Of a stretch of DNA of 62,000 nt, positions 59,381 through 62,000 are shown piece by piece (position 1 is the first letter of the stretch; the number at the start of each line of letters is the position of its first letter). The notes beneath the pieces are model-generated. The model did no database searches. It was given only the letters and a program-made list of their open reading frames with translations, and was not told where the DNA came from. The stretch is from Neocallimastix lanati (nom. inval.). Taxonomy: Eukaryota; Neocallimastigomycota; Neocallimastigomycetes; Neocallimastigales; Neocallimastigaceae. Location of the stretch: the NCBI GenBank assembly GCA_016946835.1, contig JACVTC010000027.1, positions 1,410,001 through 1,472,000 on the forward strand. The letters run 5' to 3'. The position numbers and the translations under genes were made by a program.

Positions 59381-59396
59381 GTATAAAGTGTCTTAA

Positions 59397-59578
59397 TATA
59401 AATAAATAATAAAATAAATAAATAATAAAATAAATAAATAATAAAATAAATAAATAAATAATAAAATAAATAAATAATAAAATAAATAAATAAATAATAA
59501 GATAAATAAATAATAAAATAAATAATAAAATAAATAAATAATAAAATAAAAAAATAATAATAAAATAAATAAATAATT
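59397..59578. repeat. (AATAAATAAATAATAAA)n imperfect array
   Basis: Irregular tandem units of AAAT and AATAAA with period of mostly 17 bp. Confidence 0.85.
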
Positions 59579-60559
59579 AATTTGTTATATATAAATAAAT
59601 AAAAATTATAAATAATAAATAATTAAATAGATATTTTTTATTTTATTATTTTATTAACTAATATTTAAAATTGGATATACAATAAAATAAAATATTTTTA
59701 TATTTTTATTTAAATTAAATCAATTTTGAATTTGAAAATTAGAAGTTTTTAAAATAATTAATCAATACAATAAAGTTCAATCAAAAACCATTTAGTTTTT
59801 TTCTTTTTATTTATTAATTATTTAATAATTTTATTAATATATTGTGTTTTTCAAATATATAAATAACTTTTTTTTTTTTACTAAATTATTTATTAATATT
59901 TTTTTTTTATTAAAAATATTTATTAATATTTATTAAATATTAAAATATTTTTATTAAAATTTTTTAATTAAAATTATATCTAAAGTTATTATCCTTTACA
60001 TCTTTTAAATTATTAATACTTATGTTTTAAATATATATAATTTGAAAAATTAGAGAATGTTTAAAATGTGTGACAAAATATTTTATTTTTTAAAGTTTAT
60101 ATTCTTATATATGTTAATTATTATATATTTATATAATTTATTTATATATATATATTTTTTTTTAAAAATTATTTTTAATTTATTTATTTATTATAGTTTT
60201 CATTATTTATTTATTTAATTATTTATATTAAAAAAATTCCACAAATGTATTATTTAAATGTTTTATATTACTTTTTTACAATAACATCAACATGTTGTAA
60301 AAAAACTTTTTTTATTATTAATGATAGATGATTAAAATTTATATCTGAATGACACTGATACGATGGAATCTATAATTTGAATAATTTCCAGTATATCTAC
60401 TAATAAATAAATAAAAGGTTATTTATTTTTTAGGGTTAAATTAACCGATGGTTAGTTTAAAACATTTTTTTTTATTTATTATAGTTATTAATTAAATACT
60501 TGAATATGTTTTTTTTTTTAAAGTATTATAATAATAATAGTATTAATAAGATTTATTTT

Positions 60560-60987
60560 AAAAGAAAAAAATATACTTACGATATGACTAGTTGAACCAG
60601 TTTCTATCCTGTTTGTTAGTCCGCGGACTATCATACATAAAGCTCCTGGTTTGACCACGTCCTTTGACCATTTTCCGGTTTTTCCTGAACAAAAGGTTTT
60701 ATGGTAGATGGTGGTTAGGGCTTTTGTTTACAGGTAAGTATATCCCCCTCCCCTTATATATAATATTCTTAAATTCCGGAGTAATATAGACTAGATACTG
60801 TCCTAACAGTGGGCTTGAGAGGGTTGCGCTAGTAACTGTCATTAATACACTTACGAGGGAATTCCTAGCATATGGGTTCATATGCACGTAGCTAAACTAC
60901 GAAATAATCAATCTGCTAGCTAAATACTATTACCAAGTGGGCTAACACGTGACTCATTGGGTTAGGTTGCTCTAGCCTCGCTTCTAG
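60560..60987. other. G+C-enriched island of unknown nature
   Basis: Sequence complexity and G+C are clearly higher than in the flanks (CCGCGGACTATCATACATAA, GGGTTGCGCTAGTAACTGTC, GGGCTAACACGTGACTCATT). A 62-codon frame on the minus strand (60699-60887) exists but shows no domain. It ends just where the inverted-repeat element at 60997 begins, so it is probably part of, or host to, mobile DNA. Not recognised. Confidence 0.5.
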
Positions 60988-60996
60988 GGAGTTAGG

Positions 60997-61332
60997 GGGA
61001 GAGTTGCATTTCGCCAAGTGGCGTAGTATTAAAATGTTGCAATTCCCCAAGTTGCATTTCCCCAAGTTGCTTTTCGCCAGGTTGCATTTCGACAAGTAGA
61101 GTATTGATATAAATAAAGAATAAATAAATAAATATTAATTCAAAATATATTTTTTTTTAAAATTGTTTTTATGCAATATTAATGATAATTAATTTTATTT
61201 ATTGATTTATTTATTTATTTAATAATTCTCAATTTGGCGAAATGCAACTTGGCGAAATGCCACATTTTTTTAATACGCCACATGCTTTCAAAAAAATTGG
61301 CGAAACGCAACCTGGCGAAATGCCCCACACCC
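60997..61332. mobile_element. MITE-like element whose ends are iterons of TTGCATTTCGCCAAG
   Basis: The left side holds five diverged direct copies of GTTGCATTTCGCCAAGT (61003-61097). The right side holds the same motif inverted (GGCGAAATGCAACTTGGCGA at about 61236 and GGCGAAACGCAACCTGGCGA at about 61299, each running into another GAAATGC). The nonamer GGAGTTAGG flanks the element on both sides (60988-60996 and 61333-61341), a good candidate target-site duplication. The interior is AT-rich and non-coding. The core CATTTCG...GTGGC is shared with the elements at 53064 and 56467. Confidence 0.7.
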
Positions 61333-61344
61333 GGAGTTAGGTAC

Positions 61345-61536
61345 CGAAAAAGCATTCCAAGAAAAATCGTGCTAGAAAATCTTAGCAATAATATATATGG
61401 TTAGAGCACCAATGCTGAATAAAACAGTAAGGCTGTCCAGTAGGGACTATATCCACAAAGTGTTGTGACTACCTTAATATTACCATGTCTTGAGGGGGGC
61501 ATAGGGCGGTTCACATCGGAAATAAAAAAAAAAATT
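61345..61536 (+). mobile_element. 5'-truncated SINE copy
   Basis: From about 61371 (GCTAGAAAATCTTAGCAATA) the sequence aligns with the body of the SINE at 57216-57485: AGAGCACCAATGCTGAATAA, GTCCAGTAGGGACTATATCC, GTGTTGTGACTACCTTAATA. It is followed by a G+C-rich insert (GAGGGGGGCATAGGGCGGTT) and a short A-rich tail (61521-61536). The tRNA head is missing. It begins immediately after the right flank of the inverted-repeat element. Confidence 0.7.
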
Positions 61537-62000
61537 TATGATATGTCTAAGACATGAAGTGAATGTAAATAAAAAAATATAATACTATTATTTACATGAA
61601 AATAATTTTTTTTTAAGTTTTAAATTAATAATAGTCATTAATTAATTTTATGGATTAACCATCGGAATTAATTCCATTCCATTAATTATTAATAATGATA
61701 ATATTAATTATATTATTTTATAAAACTACATAATGTAATTTTTTTACGTGGTATACAATTTTTAATTAATCTTAATTTGATTATATTAATTTTTTATTTA
61801 TATAATAATATGAATAAAAAATTTTTATAAAAACCTAAAAGTATTTCTTTTTAAAAAATATTAGTATTTTATTTTATATTAATTATTAGAGATAAGTATT
61901 ATATAATAGTCATTAATTAATTTTATGGGTTAACCATCGGAATTAATCCCATTGCATTAATTATTAATAATGATAATATTAATTATATTATTTTATAAAA
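61537..62000. repeat. ~95-bp direct repeat, 275 bp apart
   Basis: ATAGTCATTAATTAATTTTA then TGG(A/G)TTAACCATCGGAATTAAT starts at 61631 and again at 61906, and the second copy runs to the window edge. The copies differ at a handful of positions. A short inverted match (AATTAACCGATGGTTAG) is seen near 60434. No gene seen in between. Confidence 0.85.

Larger units (their letters stand above)
57486..60559. other. Gene-free AT-rich region
   Basis: About 3 kb, no coding frame of note. Contains long irregular ATT/TATA stretches (58120-58560), the 59-bp duplication and the AAAT/AATAAA array listed separately. Confidence 0.6.

Overview
The window looks like nuclear DNA of an anaerobic gut fungus (Neocallimastigomycota: Neocallimastix, Piromyces, Anaeromyces or a relative). 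This is inferred from four things. Intergenic DNA is extremely A+T rich, full of A/T homopolymers and AAT/AAAT microsatellites. Introns are short, numerous and AT-rich, almost all starting GTA and ending AG. Proteins carry long asparagine tracts. Several genes are specific to ciliated or flagellated cells (KIF6 kinesin, DNAJB13/RSP16), which fits a zoosporic fungus and argues against Asn-rich non-flagellates such as Dictyostelium. No bacterial features (operons, Shine-Dalgarno sites, CRISPR) are present, and I saw no canonical tRNA or rRNA gene.

Layout. 1-8 kb: microsatellites and two tandem paralogous intronless genes for secreted 10-cysteine proteins (minus strand). 8-10.6 kb: transposon debris (an OTU-like fragment, a LINE C-terminal fragment with two stops) and a large nested satellite. 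11-43.6 kb: the gene-rich core. In order it holds DNAJB13/RSP16-like (-), an axonemal-looking coiled-coil/Asn-rich gene (+), a beta-tubulin with an Asn/Met-rich C-terminal extension of about 1,200 residues (-), a KIF6 ortholog (-), an ankyrin/coiled-coil giant of 2,761 aa (+), and a UBC4/5-class ubiquitin-conjugating enzyme (-). I rebuilt the exon structures by hand; in all six genes the exon lengths sum to an exact multiple of three and every junction keeps frame. 43.6-62 kb: gene-poor DNA with two paralogous GPI-type secreted proteins (minus), tRNA-derived SINEs with a poly(A) tail, small inverted-repeat (MITE-like) elements with a shared CATTTCG...GTGGC end, tandem duplications and a possible decayed LTR element.

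The strongest biological story is the 11-31 kb block. A radial-spoke-type J protein, a coiled-coil protein, a highly modified beta-tubulin and the flagellar kinesin KIF6 lie next to one another, which suggests a cluster of flagellum or zoospore genes. The most unusual single object is the beta-tubulin: an intact GTP-binding core with a tail almost three times the size of the core. No promoter or terminator motif was strong enough to list.
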